Assembly (NCBI GenBank): GCA_963592135.1
Contig: CAVAVP010000011.1
Location: 1-53,820 of the forward strand
Source of the DNA: UBA3700 sp963592135
GTDB lineage: Bacteria > Bacillota > Clostridia > Christensenellales > UBA3700
Length of the DNA: 53,820 nt
Direction of reading: 5' to 3'
Part shown: in pieces, positions 33,331 to 43,009 of the stretch
Position numbering within the stretch: position 1 is the first letter of the stretch
Layout of the letters: each line of letters begins with the position of its first letter
Notes under the pieces: model-generated
Database searches by the model: none
Told to the model about the DNA's origin: nothing
The model's input: the letters and a program-made list of their open reading frames with translations, nothing else
Program-made: the position numbers and the translations under genes

Positions 33331-34518
33331 ATGTATAAACATTATTTTACAAGCGAAAGCGTAACAGAAGGACATCCAGATAAAGTCTGTGATAAAATTT
33401 CAGATTCTGTTTTAGATGCACTATTAGAACAAGACCCACTATCTAGAGTAGCTCTAGAGACTGTTTGTAACACAGGTTTCTGTTTGATGACAGGTGAGGT
33501 TACATCAAATGCTAAAGTCGATTTTGAAAAAGTTGCAAGAAAAGCAATTTTAGATATAGGTTATGACAGTGAAGATAAAGGCTTTGATGGAAATACATGT
33601 GAAGTTATGATAAAGGTAGATAAGCAATCTACAGATATTGCAATGGGTGTAGACTCAAGTTTAGAAAATAAGGCAAAAGATGAGGATAAATATGACTTAA
33701 TTGGAGCTGGAGATCAAGGTATGGTATTTGGCTTTGCTTGCACTGAAACAAAAGAATTAATGCCACTTCCTATATCTCTTGCACATAAATTAACAAGAAA
33801 ATTAACAGAAGTTAGAAAGAATGGTACTTTAAAGTACTTAAGACCAGATGGTAAGGCTCAAGTATCTATTGAATATCATGATGATAAGCCATATAGTGTT
33901 TCAGCTGTTGTAGTTTCAGCTCAACATAATGAAACAGTTACAATTGAAAAACTTAGAGAAGATATAAAAAAATATGTAATAAATGAAGTTATTCCAAGTG
34001 AACTTATAAACAATGATACAAAGTTCTATATTAATCCAACAGGAAGATTCGTTATTGGTGGACCACATGGAGATAGTGGATTAACAGGAAGAAAGATAAT
34101 AGTTGATACATATGGTGGATATGCACCACATGGCGGCGGAGCGTTCTCTGGAAAAGATCCAACAAAGGTAGATAGATCCGCTTGCTATATGGCAAGATAT
34201 GCATGTAAAAATATAGTTGCAGCAGGCCTTGCAGATAAGTGTCAAATTGATGTAGCGTACGCAATTGGTGTTGCTCGCCCTGTAGCTATTCAAGTTCACA
34301 CATTTAATACAGGTAAAATTAGTGAAGAGAAAATCTCTGAAATTATACGAAAAGTATTTGATTTTAGACCACTTGCTATTATTGAAAAATTAAATTTAAG
34401 AACTCCAATTTTTGCAAATACGACAAATTACGGACATTTCGGTAAAGAGGATTATGGCTTTGCATGGGAGAAGTGTGATAAAATTGAAGAAATCCAAAAA
34501 TTAGCTAAGGAGATTTAA
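33331..34518 (+). CDS. metK: S-adenosylmethionine synthase
   Basis: Methionine adenosyltransferase, which makes SAM from methionine and ATP; 395 residues. Motifs include TSESVTEGHPDKVCDKISDS at the N-terminus, GAGDQGMVFGFA and the phosphate-binding GGAFSGKDPTKVDRS. The GPHGDSGLTGRK variant occurs where many homologues have GPQGDAG. It is directly regulated by the SAM-I riboswitch upstream, giving end-product control. GGAGG precedes the ATG. The TAA stop shares its last A with the ATG of recD2, so the two genes are cotranscribed and coupled. Confidence 0.97.
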   Translation: MYKHYFTSESVTEGHPDKVCDKISDSVLDALLEQDPLSRVALETVCNTGFCLMTGEVTSNAKVDFEKVARKAILDIGYDSEDKGFDGNTCEVMIKVDKQSTDIAMGVDSSLENKAKDEDKYDLIGAGDQGMVFGFACTETKELMPLPISLAHKLTRKLTEVRKNGTLKYLRPDGKAQVSIEYHDDKPYSVSAVVVSAQHNETVTIEKLREDIKKYVINEVIPSELINNDTKFYINPTGRFVIGGPHGDSGLTGRKIIVDTYGGYAPHGGGAFSGKDPTKVDRSACYMARYACKNIVAAGLADKCQIDVAYAIGVARPVAIQVHTFNTGKISEEKISEIIRKVFDFRPLAIIEKLNLRTPIFANTTNYGHFGKEDYGFAWEKCDKIEEIQKLAKEI

Positions 34519-36734
34519 TGAATCTAACTGGAGAGGTTGTAGAAGTAAGATTTCGAAATCTTGAGAATTTTTATACAATAGTCTATGTTGATACAGGACT
34601 TAATATTGAGGCATGTGTAGGGTATTTTCCGGATGTAAATGTTGGCGAATACGTTTCAATGGAAGGTCAGTTCATAGAAAATAAAATGTACGGAACTCAA
34701 TTTGAAGTCGAAACAGTGGTTGTACAACCTCCAAATAATAAAATGGCAATGATTCAATACCTATCTTCAGGTTTGTTTCCGGGTATTGGCCCAAAGATGG
34801 CAGAAAAAATTGTTGCTAATTTTCAAGATAAAACAATTGAGGTTTTATCTTCAGACCCAAACAAATTAGCCCAAATTAAAGGTATAAATTTAAAGAAGGC
34901 AAAAGAGGTAGTTTCAAAATTTATTTCACAAGAACATATGAGGGGAGTACTTATGTATCTACAAGGATACGGGGTGACTCTTTCTATGGCCATGAAACTA
35001 TATTTAGCATACGGCGATGATGTTCAAAAAATATTAGAAAAAAATCCATATAAGATAGTTGAAGATGTTGATGGTATAGGATTTAAAACTGCAGATACTA
35101 TTGCTATGAAAATGGGAATTGCTTTTGATAGTGAATTTAGAATTCAAGCGGCAATTACTTATATTTTAACTGAGGTTGCTAATAAAAACGGTCATACATA
35201 TCTATACTATAGAGAACTTGTAGGAGAGATAATTTCACTGCTTAGACTTGAGGTGAATAAACATCAAGATTTAATAGAAACATGTATTAGAAAGTGTGAA
35301 GATGATTGTAAGATAGTAATTGATGAGAAAAACGATCAAAAATTAGTTATGTCTTATTCTATATATCTAAAAGAAAGAGATATAGCTAAAAAGTTAGTGA
35401 AACTGCTAAATTCTTCAACAAAAAACATTTTAGCTGACATAGATGCAGATATTCTAGAGTACGAACAAGTAAACCATATATCCTTGGATACAAAACAAAA
35501 AGAAGCAGTAAAAAATTCTTTAATGTATGGAGTTTCAATAATAACCGGAGGCCCAGGTACAGGAAAAACAACAATAATAAAAGCAATAATTTCAATTTTA
35601 AAGAAATTAAATAAGACATTTAAATTATGTGCACCAACAGGAAGAGCTGCAAAAAGATTATCTGAATCCACGCTAGAGCCAGCATCAACTATTCATAGAG
35701 CACTTGGCCTTGCTGTTGTAGATAATATATTTAAGTTTGAATATAACGAAACTAAGAACTTAACTGAAGATGTAATAATTGTTGATGAAGTTTCTATGTG
35801 TGATGTTTATATAATGGAATCACTTTTAGCTGCTTTGAAAAATAGTGCAAGGGTAATTTTTGTAGGTGATAAAGATCAGTTACCATCAGTGGGTGCGGGT
35901 AACATTTTATCCGATATGATTAATTCAAAGGTTATACCTGTATCTTATTTATCTAGAATCTATAGACAAGGTGAAAAGAGTATGATATCTTTTAATGCCC
36001 ATGAAGTTAATATGGGTAGAATGATATCTCTAAAGAATGATAGTTCAGACTTTTTCTTTAAAGAGGCTAAAGATAGTGAAGATGCAGTAAAACAAGCCGT
36101 TTCTATGGTTGAAAATAGACTTCCAAAATTTTATCATTTATCTCAAGATGATATCCAAGTTTTAGCTCCTGGTAAAAAAGGAATAGCGGGCGTTGAAAAT
36201 TTAAATAAAGTATTTCAAAGAGAATTAAATAAAAATTTTGAAGAACAAGAAATAAAATATGGAAACAATGTATTTAAAGTAGGAGATAAGGTAATTCACA
36301 TTAAAAATGACTATGAATTAAACTATGTAACCAAAATGGGTGTAGATGGTATGGGAGTTTTTAATGGAGAAATGGGCAAGATTGTCTATATCGATGAAAA
36401 TATTCCTATAATAAAAGTCGAGTTTGATGATGAAAAAATAGCAACATATACTAGAAAGGAATTTGATGAACTGCAACTTGCATATGCTATAACTGTTCAT
36501 AAATCTCAAGGATCAGAATTTAAAATAGTAGTATTTATTGCTATGGAAAATAGTTATATGCTTGCAACTAGAAATTTGTTATATACAGGAATTACTCGTG
36601 GTAAACAAGTAGTTGTAATTGTTGGATCTAAGGCGATTATAGCTAAAATGATAGGAAATAATAAGATAGATAAGAGAAACTCAAGGCTATTAGATTTTTT
36701 AAGAGCTGAGGCTGATTTTAATTTAGATAATTAA
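34518..36734 (+). CDS. recD2: ATP-dependent RecD-like DNA helicase
   Basis: SF1B 5'-3' DNA helicase of the RecD2 type, 738 residues, which functions without RecBC. The N-terminal OB-like and helix-hairpin-helix regions (FPGIGPKMAEKIV and EDVDGIGFKTADTIAMKMG, about 89-200) precede the motor. Walker A is GGPGTGKT (about 345), motif II is VDEVSMCD, and the C-terminal motifs include YAITVHKSQGSEF and TRGKQ. Its start overlaps the metK stop by one base, with AAGGAG upstream, so its transcription is subject to the SAM-I riboswitch unless another promoter exists. Confidence 0.93.
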   Translation: MNLTGEVVEVRFRNLENFYTIVYVDTGLNIEACVGYFPDVNVGEYVSMEGQFIENKMYGTQFEVETVVVQPPNNKMAMIQYLSSGLFPGIGPKMAEKIVANFQDKTIEVLSSDPNKLAQIKGINLKKAKEVVSKFISQEHMRGVLMYLQGYGVTLSMAMKLYLAYGDDVQKILEKNPYKIVEDVDGIGFKTADTIAMKMGIAFDSEFRIQAAITYILTEVANKNGHTYLYYRELVGEIISLLRLEVNKHQDLIETCIRKCEDDCKIVIDEKNDQKLVMSYSIYLKERDIAKKLVKLLNSSTKNILADIDADILEYEQVNHISLDTKQKEAVKNSLMYGVSIITGGPGTGKTTIIKAIISILKKLNKTFKLCAPTGRAAKRLSESTLEPASTIHRALGLAVVDNIFKFEYNETKNLTEDVIIVDEVSMCDVYIMESLLAALKNSARVIFVGDKDQLPSVGAGNILSDMINSKVIPVSYLSRIYRQGEKSMISFNAHEVNMGRMISLKNDSSDFFFKEAKDSEDAVKQAVSMVENRLPKFYHLSQDDIQVLAPGKKGIAGVENLNKVFQRELNKNFEEQEIKYGNNVFKVGDKVIHIKNDYELNYVTKMGVDGMGVFNGEMGKIVYIDENIPIIKVEFDDEKIATYTRKEFDELQLAYAITVHKSQGSEFKIVVFIAMENSYMLATRNLLYTGITRGKQVVVIVGSKAIIAKMIGNNKIDKRNSRLLDFLRAEADFNLDN

Positions 36735-36786
36735 GTTTAAAAAATAAGTATACGTACATTAAAGTCTAGAGCAGTTTGTATTAACC

Positions 36787-36842
36787 TTGACATTTTAACA
36801 AGATTAATAAATCTTGACTATTTGCGCGTATACATGTAATAA
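36787..36842 (+). promoter_or_regulatory. Promoter of secA with an inverted repeat over the -35 box
   Basis: TTGACT (36814-36819), a 17-nt spacer and TAATAA (36837-36842). The -35 overlaps the right arm of a perfect inverted repeat CAAGATT-AATA-AATCTTG (36799-36816). A second TTGACA at 36787-36792 has no matching -10. Confidence 0.6.
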
Positions 36843-36880
36843 TTCTTTAGAAAGATAAACCACTATAAAGAGAGGTTAAT

Positions 36881-39667
36881 ATGGGAATTTTTTCAAAATT
36901 ATTTATGAGTTCTAATGCTAGAGAATTAGCAAAGATTGAAAAAATAGTAGATAAAGTTGAATCATTTAAGCCAAAGATGGAGGCTATGAGTGATGAAGAA
37001 CTTCGTGGTTGTACACAAATATATAAAGATAGAGTAGCAGCTGGTGAGAAGTTAGAAGATATCTTACCTGAGGCTTTTGCTACTGTTAGAGAAGCTTCAA
37101 AAAGAGTTTTAAATATGGAGCACTATAGAGTTCAATTAATAGGTGGTGTAGTACTTTTCCAAGGAAGAATTGCCGAAATGAGAACTGGTGAAGGTAAAAC
37201 ATTAGTTGCAACACTTGCAGCATATGTAGCGGCACTTGAAGGAAAAGGTGTTCATGTTGTTACTGTTAATGAATATTTAGCAAAGCGTGATGCTGAGTGG
37301 ATGGGTAAGATATATAAATTTTTAGGACTTACTGTTGGCATTAACTTAGCGCAAGCTTCTCCAGACTATAAAAGAGCGCAATATAATTGCGATATCATGT
37401 ATACAACTAATAATGAATTAGGCTTTGATTATCTAAGAGATAACATGGTAACAGATAAATCTCAAAAGGTTCAAAGAGGGTTACATTTTGCAATAGTTGA
37501 TGAAGTAGATAGTATTTTGATTGATGAAGCTAGAACTCCTCTTATTATTTCTGGGCAAGGAACAAAGAGTGCAGATACATACATTACAGCAAATAGATTT
37601 GTTAAAACTTTAAATGAAGAAGACTATGAACTTGATGAAAAAGAAAAGACTATTTTCTTAAATGAAAATGGGGCTGTCAAAGCTGAAAAATACTTTAATG
37701 TTGAAAATTTAGCAGATTATGAAAATCAAGAATTAAAGCACTACATAGACAATGCTTTAAAGGCTAATTTTATAATGAAGAAAGAGGATAACTACATAGT
37801 AATAGATAATGAGATAGTTATTGTAGATGAGTTTACAGGACGTCAAATGATTGGAAGAAGATATTCAAATGGTCTTCATCAAGCAATTGAAGCAAAGGAA
37901 AATGTTCCAATTAGATCAGAAAATAAAACGCTTGCTACAATTACATTCCAAAACTTATTTAGATTATATCCAAAGCTTTCTGGTATGACAGGTACAGCCA
38001 TGACAGAAAAGACAGAATTTGAAACAATATACTACTTAGATATTGTTGAAATTCCAACAAATAAGCCTGTACAAAGAATAGATAGAAATGATCAATTATA
38101 TACGACTAAGAAAGGAAAGTATGCAGCGGTTTTAAGAGATGTTATTTCGTGTTATGAAAAAGGTCAACCGGTACTTATTGGTACAGTATCAATAGATAAG
38201 TCAGAAGAGTTAGATGTACTTTTAAAGAAAAATAAAATTCCACATAATGTATTAAATGCTAAAAACCATGAAAAAGAAGCTGAAATTGTTGCGCAAGCAG
38301 GAAAGTTTAAAGCAGTAACTATAGCGACTAATATGGCAGGTCGTGGTACAGATATTTTACTTGGTGGTAACCCAGAGTTTTTAACTAAGGAAAAATTAGC
38401 AAATTTAGGATATTCTCATGAAGCTATAGAGCTTGGTTCATCAATGGCTCCAATTGCAGAGGATAATAAAGACGCACTAAAGGCAAGAGAAGACTATAAG
38501 AAGTATTACGAACTATTTAAACAAGACACAGACAAAGAAAAAGAAGAAGTTATAAAAGTTGGCGGTTTAAAGATTATTGGTACCGAGCGTCATGAATCAA
38601 GACGTATAGATAATCAGCTTAGAGGTCGTGCAGGACGTCAAGGAGATCCAGGAGAATCTATATTCTATTTATCAATGGAAGATGACGTTATGAGAATCTT
38701 TGGTGGAGAGCAAATGAAGTCTATTTGTGATAGGCTTGCCGTTGATGAAAATACTCCAATTGAAGCAAAGATTATAACTAATCAAATTAGAAATGCACAA
38801 GCTGCTGTTGAGGATAGAAACTTCTCTATAAGAAAACATGTTATTGGTTATGATGATGTGATGAATGAACAAAGAAAAATTATTTATGAACAAAGAAATA
38901 TCGTATTAGATGGTATGGATGTTCATGAACAAATTAAGGCTATGATGAAAGATGTTATAGCAGAGATTGTTCATAAATATGTAGATTACAAAGTTTACCA
39001 TGTTGAATGGAATTATGAAGGTTTTAATAAAGAACTTGAAGAGAATATTTTAGCAAATGGTACAAACTTAATGAATCCAGATTATGTAGAAAAGTATGAT
39101 ACAGAAGAAGAAATTACAAATGGTATCTATGAGGTTGCATTGTCTCAATATGAAGAGAAAATTAAGGAAGTGGATTCTACAATGAAGGAAGATGCTATAA
39201 ACAACATAAAGAATGCGTCAAATATTCCACAAGAAGAAAAGGACAAAATCTTAGAGCAAATAAATGGTTTAAATATGAACTTTGGTATGTATGAGAGAGA
39301 TTGTCTTTTAAGAAATGTAGATAGAAATTGGATGGATCATATAGATAATATGGATCAATTAAAACAAGGTATCTCGCTTGTAGCGTATGGTCATCAAGAT
39401 CCAGTTCAAGTTTACAAACAAGAAGGCTATGAAATGTTTGAAGCGATGAACCAAAAGATACAAGAGGATGTTGTTAAGGCATTATGTAAGGGAGAGTTTG
39501 CAGGAAGATTAAACATAGGTCTAAAAAGACCAGTTCAACCAACAAAAATTAAGACAAATAAAGATGAGCAAGCAGGAATGCCTATAAAGGTTGCTAAAAA
39601 ACCAGGTAGAAATGATCCATGTCCATGTGGCTCTGGTAAGAAATATAAAGACTGCTGTGGTAGATAA
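36881..39667 (+). CDS. secA: Preprotein translocase ATPase SecA
   Basis: Peripheral membrane ATPase that drives protein export through SecYEG; 928 residues. Walker A is MRTGEGKT (about 102-109) and the DEAD-like motif is VDEVDSILIDEARTPLIISG. The MAGRGTDILLGG motif of the second nucleotide domain, the GRAGRQGDPG motif and the C-terminal zinc-binding SEC-C motif (PCPCGSGKKYKDCC) complete it. GAGAGG precedes the ATG. It shares one base with prfB (TAATG), giving a secA-prfB-tsaD operon. secA-prfB adjacency is common in Firmicutes. Confidence 0.98.
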   Translation: MGIFSKLFMSSNARELAKIEKIVDKVESFKPKMEAMSDEELRGCTQIYKDRVAAGEKLEDILPEAFATVREASKRVLNMEHYRVQLIGGVVLFQGRIAEMRTGEGKTLVATLAAYVAALEGKGVHVVTVNEYLAKRDAEWMGKIYKFLGLTVGINLAQASPDYKRAQYNCDIMYTTNNELGFDYLRDNMVTDKSQKVQRGLHFAIVDEVDSILIDEARTPLIISGQGTKSADTYITANRFVKTLNEEDYELDEKEKTIFLNENGAVKAEKYFNVENLADYENQELKHYIDNALKANFIMKKEDNYIVIDNEIVIVDEFTGRQMIGRRYSNGLHQAIEAKENVPIRSENKTLATITFQNLFRLYPKLSGMTGTAMTEKTEFETIYYLDIVEIPTNKPVQRIDRNDQLYTTKKGKYAAVLRDVISCYEKGQPVLIGTVSIDKSEELDVLLKKNKIPHNVLNAKNHEKEAEIVAQAGKFKAVTIATNMAGRGTDILLGGNPEFLTKEKLANLGYSHEAIELGSSMAPIAEDNKDALKAREDYKKYYELFKQDTDKEKEEVIKVGGLKIIGTERHESRRIDNQLRGRAGRQGDPGESIFYLSMEDDVMRIFGGEQMKSICDRLAVDENTPIEAKIITNQIRNAQAAVEDRNFSIRKHVIGYDDVMNEQRKIIYEQRNIVLDGMDVHEQIKAMMKDVIAEIVHKYVDYKVYHVEWNYEGFNKELEENILANGTNLMNPDYVEKYDTEEEITNGIYEVALSQYEEKIKEVDSTMKEDAINNIKNASNIPQEEKDKILEQINGLNMNFGMYERDCLLRNVDRNWMDHIDNMDQLKQGISLVAYGHQDPVQVYKQEGYEMFEAMNQKIQEDVVKALCKGEFAGRLNIGLKRPVQPTKIKTNKDEQAGMPIKVAKKPGRNDPCPCGSGKKYKDCCGR

Positions 39668-40776
39668 TGTTAACACTTGATGAATTAAAAATGGATTTCA
39701 ACGAAATTAATAAAGCGCTTTTAAATTTAAAGAAAGCGCTTAATTTCGATATGTTAAATTCTAAAAAAAGTGAACTTGAAAAACAACAACAGGAAGATGG
39801 ATTTTGGGAAGATATGAAGAAAGCTAAAGCAATAAATAAGGAGCTTTCATATATCAACAACAAAATAGACAGATATAATAAACTTGAAGGGCGAGTAAGT
39901 GACATTAAAGTTTTGATTGAACTATCAGAGGAAGCAAATTCTCAAGATGAGTATGAATCAATAGACAAAGAAATTAAGGCAGTAGATAAGGAAATTGGAG
40001 AGTTTAAAATATCAATACTTTTAACAGGAAAGTATGACCCAAATAACGCAATTTTATCGTTACACGCAGGTGCTGGTGGTACCGAGGCGCAAGATTGGGT
40101 TCAAATGCTTTACAGAATGTACACAAGATTTGCAGAAAGATCCGGCTATAAGGTTACGGTTGTAGACTCTCTTGCAGGTGAAGATGCTGGAATTAAGAGT
40201 ATAACGTTTAAAGTAGACGGCGAAAATGCATATGGTTATCTAAAGGCTGAGATGGGAGTACATAGACTTGTTAGAATATCTCCATTTAATGCAGCAGGAA
40301 AGAGAATGACATCATTTGCATCTTTAGAGGTTATGCCAGAGATAGAAGATGATGACGAAATTGTTATAAATCCAGATGATATAAGAATTGATGTTTTTAG
40401 ATCAAGTGGCGCGGGCGGTCAAAAGGTAAATAAGACAGATACTGCAATTAGAATTACGCACTTTCCAACAGGTATTGTAGTTACATGTCAAAATGAAAGG
40501 TCGCAACTTCAAAACAAGGAAGTAGCATTTCAAATTTTAAGATCTAAACTTGTAGAACTTAGAGAAAGAGAAAGATTGGAAAAAGAGACTGCACTTAAAG
40601 GTAGTATAAAGAAAATAGAATGGGGTAGCCAAATTAGAAGTTACACTTTCTGTCCATATACGCTTGTAAAAGACCTTAGAACAGGTTATGAAAATACCAA
40701 CATAGCACAAGTTATGGATGGTGACCTTGAAGGTTTTATAAATGATTATTTAGTGAAGGCAAACGAATGTATATAG
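39667..40776 (+). CDS. prfB: Peptide chain release factor 2 (no programmed frameshift)
   Basis: RF2 ends translation at UGA and UAA. The 369-residue protein has the tripeptide anticodon SPF (in RISPFNAAGKRMTS) and the catalytic GGQ motif (SSGAGGQKVNKTDT). Most bacterial prfB genes have an in-frame TGA near codon 25 that needs a +1 frameshift. Here the reading frame is continuous from the ATG and the expected position reads GCG CTT AAT TTC, so that autoregulation is absent. It begins at the last base of the secA stop without its own strong Shine-Dalgarno, indicating coupling, and overlaps tsaD by 10 bp. Confidence 0.95.
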   Translation: MLTLDELKMDFNEINKALLNLKKALNFDMLNSKKSELEKQQQEDGFWEDMKKAKAINKELSYINNKIDRYNKLEGRVSDIKVLIELSEEANSQDEYESIDKEIKAVDKEIGEFKISILLTGKYDPNNAILSLHAGAGGTEAQDWVQMLYRMYTRFAERSGYKVTVVDSLAGEDAGIKSITFKVDGENAYGYLKAEMGVHRLVRISPFNAAGKRMTSFASLEVMPEIEDDDEIVINPDDIRIDVFRSSGAGGQKVNKTDTAIRITHFPTGIVVTCQNERSQLQNKEVAFQILRSKLVELRERERLEKETALKGSIKKIEWGSQIRSYTFCPYTLVKDLRTGYENTNIAQVMDGDLEGFINDYLVKANECI

Positions 40777-41825
40777 ATGAAGCTAGAGAAAAATTTGAAA
40801 AGATAAAAAACAAGAAAGATAAAATAATTCTTGCAGTTGAATCATCGTGCGATGAAACTGCTGTTGCTATAACAAAGGGAAAAGAAGTTTTAGCAAATAT
40901 TATTGCATCCCAAATAGATATACATAAAAGATATGGTGGAGTAGTTCCTGAGATAGCTTCAAGAAATCATATAATGGCAATACAAAATTGTGTAGATGAA
41001 GCACTAAAAGAGGCTAACATGAAACTTGATGATATTGACTTGTTTGCTGTAACATATGGCGCGGGACTTTTGGGTGCATTACTTGTTGGAGTATCTTATA
41101 TTAAAGCTTTAGCTTTTGCTACAAAAAAACCATTAATTGCGGTAAATCATATCAAAGGTCATATTGCAGTAAACTATATTGCTAATAAAGATTTAAAACC
41201 GCCATATATTTGCTTAATAGCATCGGGTGGACATACTGCTATTGCTAAAGTTTCAGATTATGACGACATAGAAATTTTAGGACAAACACAAGATGATGCT
41301 TGCGGTGAGGCTTTTGATAAAGTTGCAAGAGTTTTAGGGCTTCCATATCCAGGAGGACCTCAAATACAAGAACTTGCAAAAGGTGGTAAGGCTAGTATAG
41401 AGATGCCTATACCCTATAGGGATGTAGATACATTAGATTTTTCATTCTCTGGAATAAAGACGGCTGTCATTAATTATGCTCATAAAATGGAACTAAAAGG
41501 AGAGGAGATAAATAAAAAAGATTTAGCTTATTCTTTCCAAGATAGAGTTACATCTATTATGGTAAATAATACTATATTATGCGCAAGAAAATATCATATA
41601 GGCACTATAGTTATAGCGGGTGGCGTTGGTTCGAATGAAATGTTAAGGGATAAAATGTCACAAGAAGCAAAGAAAAATAATCTATTTGTTTATTACCCAC
41701 CAGTTAAACTTTGTACGGACAATGCGGTTATGATAGCATCAGAAGCTTATCATTCAATTTTAGTGGGGGCAGAACCCGTAGATATTGACCTAGATGCAGA
41801 TGCAAATCTTAAAATTACGGATTAA
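40767..41825 (+). CDS. tsaD: tRNA N6-adenosine threonylcarbamoyltransferase TsaD
   Basis: Catalytic subunit of the t6A tRNA-modification system, acting at A37 of ANN-decoding tRNAs; 352 residues of the Kae1/Qri7/YgjD ASKHA family. Motifs are LAVESSCDETAVAI near the N-terminus, the metal-binding HIKGHIAVNY (H-x3-H), LIASGGHTAIAKV and the C-terminal IVIAGGVGSNEMLRD. The partner genes tsaB and tsaE are not in the window. The start overlaps prfB by 10 bp. The first 15 or so residues are more charged than usual, so an internal start cannot be excluded. Confidence 0.95.
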   Translation: MYIDEAREKFEKIKNKKDKIILAVESSCDETAVAITKGKEVLANIIASQIDIHKRYGGVVPEIASRNHIMAIQNCVDEALKEANMKLDDIDLFAVTYGAGLLGALLVGVSYIKALAFATKKPLIAVNHIKGHIAVNYIANKDLKPPYICLIASGGHTAIAKVSDYDDIEILGQTQDDACGEAFDKVARVLGLPYPGGPQIQELAKGGKASIEMPIPYRDVDTLDFSFSGIKTAVINYAHKMELKGEEINKKDLAYSFQDRVTSIMVNNTILCARKYHIGTIVIAGGVGSNEMLRDKMSQEAKKNNLFVYYPPVKLCTDNAVMIASEAYHSILVGAEPVDIDLDADANLKITD

Positions 41826-41832
41826 AAAGTAT

Positions 41833-41852
41833 ATTTTACAAAAATTTTACAT
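41833..41852 (+). repeat. Third copy of the rpoB-type 20-bp element, upstream of rpsL
   Basis: ATTTTACAAAAATTTTACAT differs at one base from the two copies upstream of rpoB. It lies 59 bp before the rpsL -35 box. Confidence 0.75.
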
Positions 41853-41911
41853 AAATAATTGCGATAAAAACTAAGAAATAAAAAATCGCTGAAAAATCAT
41901 AATTTAATCGT

Positions 41912-41940
41912 TTGACTTAATAATTATTAATGTGTAATAT
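41912..41940 (+). promoter_or_regulatory. Promoter of the str operon (rpsL)
   Basis: TTGACT (41912-41917), a 17-nt spacer and TAATAT (41935-41940). A leader of about 145 nt follows, with a short hairpin GGATG/CATCC near 42054-42066 and no T-run terminator. I cannot assign it to a known ribosomal-protein leader family. Confidence 0.75.
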
Positions 41941-42093
41941 TTATCGTGCTATGTATGGGAGACCATGCATTGTATTGCTATAAATTCGAAGGAATCAAGG
42001 TGTACGAGAACTTCGATAATTATACAAATTTGAGTTTATCCTTCGGGGTTGCTGGATGGCTCATCCGATCAAAATTTTACAGGAGGTAAAAGT

Positions 42094-42465
42094 ATGCCAA
42101 CAATTAATCAGTTACTTAAGGCTGGTAGAGAAAAACAAGTAGCAAAAAGTACTACACCTATCATGAAGGGAAATCCTCAAAAGAGAGGAGTTTGCTTATC
42201 TGTTACAACAACTTCACCAAAGAAGCCTAATTCTGCTTTAAGAAAAATTGCGAGAGTTCGTCTTGTTAATGGAATGGAAGGTACAATTTATATTCCAGGT
42301 ATCGGCCACAACTTACAAGAGCACAGCGTAGTTCTTATTAGAGGCGGAAGAGTAAGAGATTTACCAGGTGTTAGATATCACGTTATTCGTGGTACATTAG
42401 ATAGCGCTGGTGTTGCTAAGAGAATGCAAGGTAGATCTAAGTACGGCGCAAAGAGACCTAAATAG
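42094..42465 (+). CDS. rpsL: 30S ribosomal protein S12
   Basis: S12 (uS12) sits at the decoding centre; 123 residues from the ATG at 42094, which has AGGAGGT upstream. The longer ORF from 42049 adds 15 residues unlike any S12. The conserved PKKPNSALRKIARVRL is present with the streptomycin-contact Lys at 43. In the second loop GGRVRDLPGVRYH, residue 88 is Arg (AGA at 42355-42357) where most bacteria have Lys (E. coli K87, M. tuberculosis K88). First gene of the str operon, followed 44 bp later by rpsG. Confidence 0.97.
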   Translation: MPTINQLLKAGREKQVAKSTTPIMKGNPQKRGVCLSVTTTSPKKPNSALRKIARVRLVNGMEGTIYIPGIGHNLQEHSVVLIRGGRVRDLPGVRYHVIRGTLDSAGVAKRMQGRSKYGAKRPK

Positions 42466-42509
42466 TCGGATGCACAAAACAACAATCTAAACAAAGGAGG
42501 TAAATATTT

Positions 42510-42980
42510 ATGCCAAGAAGAAATAGTGTTCCAGTAAGAGATGTATTACCAGATCCTACTTACAATAGCAAGGTTATAACAAAGTTTATTAACCAAGTTA
42601 TGTACGATGGAAAGAAAGGTACTGCACAAGAAATCGTTTACGGAGCTTTCGATATAATTGAAAAGAAATTAGGACAAAATCCAGTTGATGTTTTCACTAA
42701 AGCATTAGCAAATGCTACACCAGAAACAGAGGTAAAGGCACGTCGTGTAGGCGGTGCTACATACCAAGTTCCATGTGAAATCAGACCTGCAAGACGTCAA
42801 ACTTTAGCTATCAGATGGTTAGTTTTAGCTTCAAGAAAGAGAGGCGAAAAGACAATGATGGAAAGAGTTGCTGCAGAATTAATCGATGCTTTCAACAATA
42901 CTGGAAATGCAGTTAAGAAAAAAGAAGAAATGCATAGAATGGCTGAAGCTAATAAGGCTTTTGCTCATTATCGTTGGTAA
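42510..42980 (+). CDS. rpsG: 30S ribosomal protein S7
   Basis: uS7 binds the 3' major domain of 16S rRNA and starts head assembly; 156 residues, normal length. The family start MPRRNSVPVRDVLPDPTYNS and the central VKARRVGGATYQVPCEIRP are intact, and the sequence ends EANKAFAHYRW. An AAAGGAGGT site precedes the ATG. It lies between rpsL and fusA in the standard order, with heavy use of CGT, AAG and AAC codons as expected for a strongly expressed gene. Confidence 0.98.
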   Translation: MPRRNSVPVRDVLPDPTYNSKVITKFINQVMYDGKKGTAQEIVYGAFDIIEKKLGQNPVDVFTKALANATPETEVKARRVGGATYQVPCEIRPARRQTLAIRWLVLASRKRGEKTMMERVAAELIDAFNNTGNAVKKKEEMHRMAEANKAFAHYRW

Positions 42981-43009
42981 TAACCAAAAATTAATAAGAG
43001 AGGACAAAT

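Noticed and set aside
42049..42093. Upstream start for rpsL
   Set aside because: The extra 15 residues do not resemble S12 and the AGGAGGT site directs initiation at 42094.
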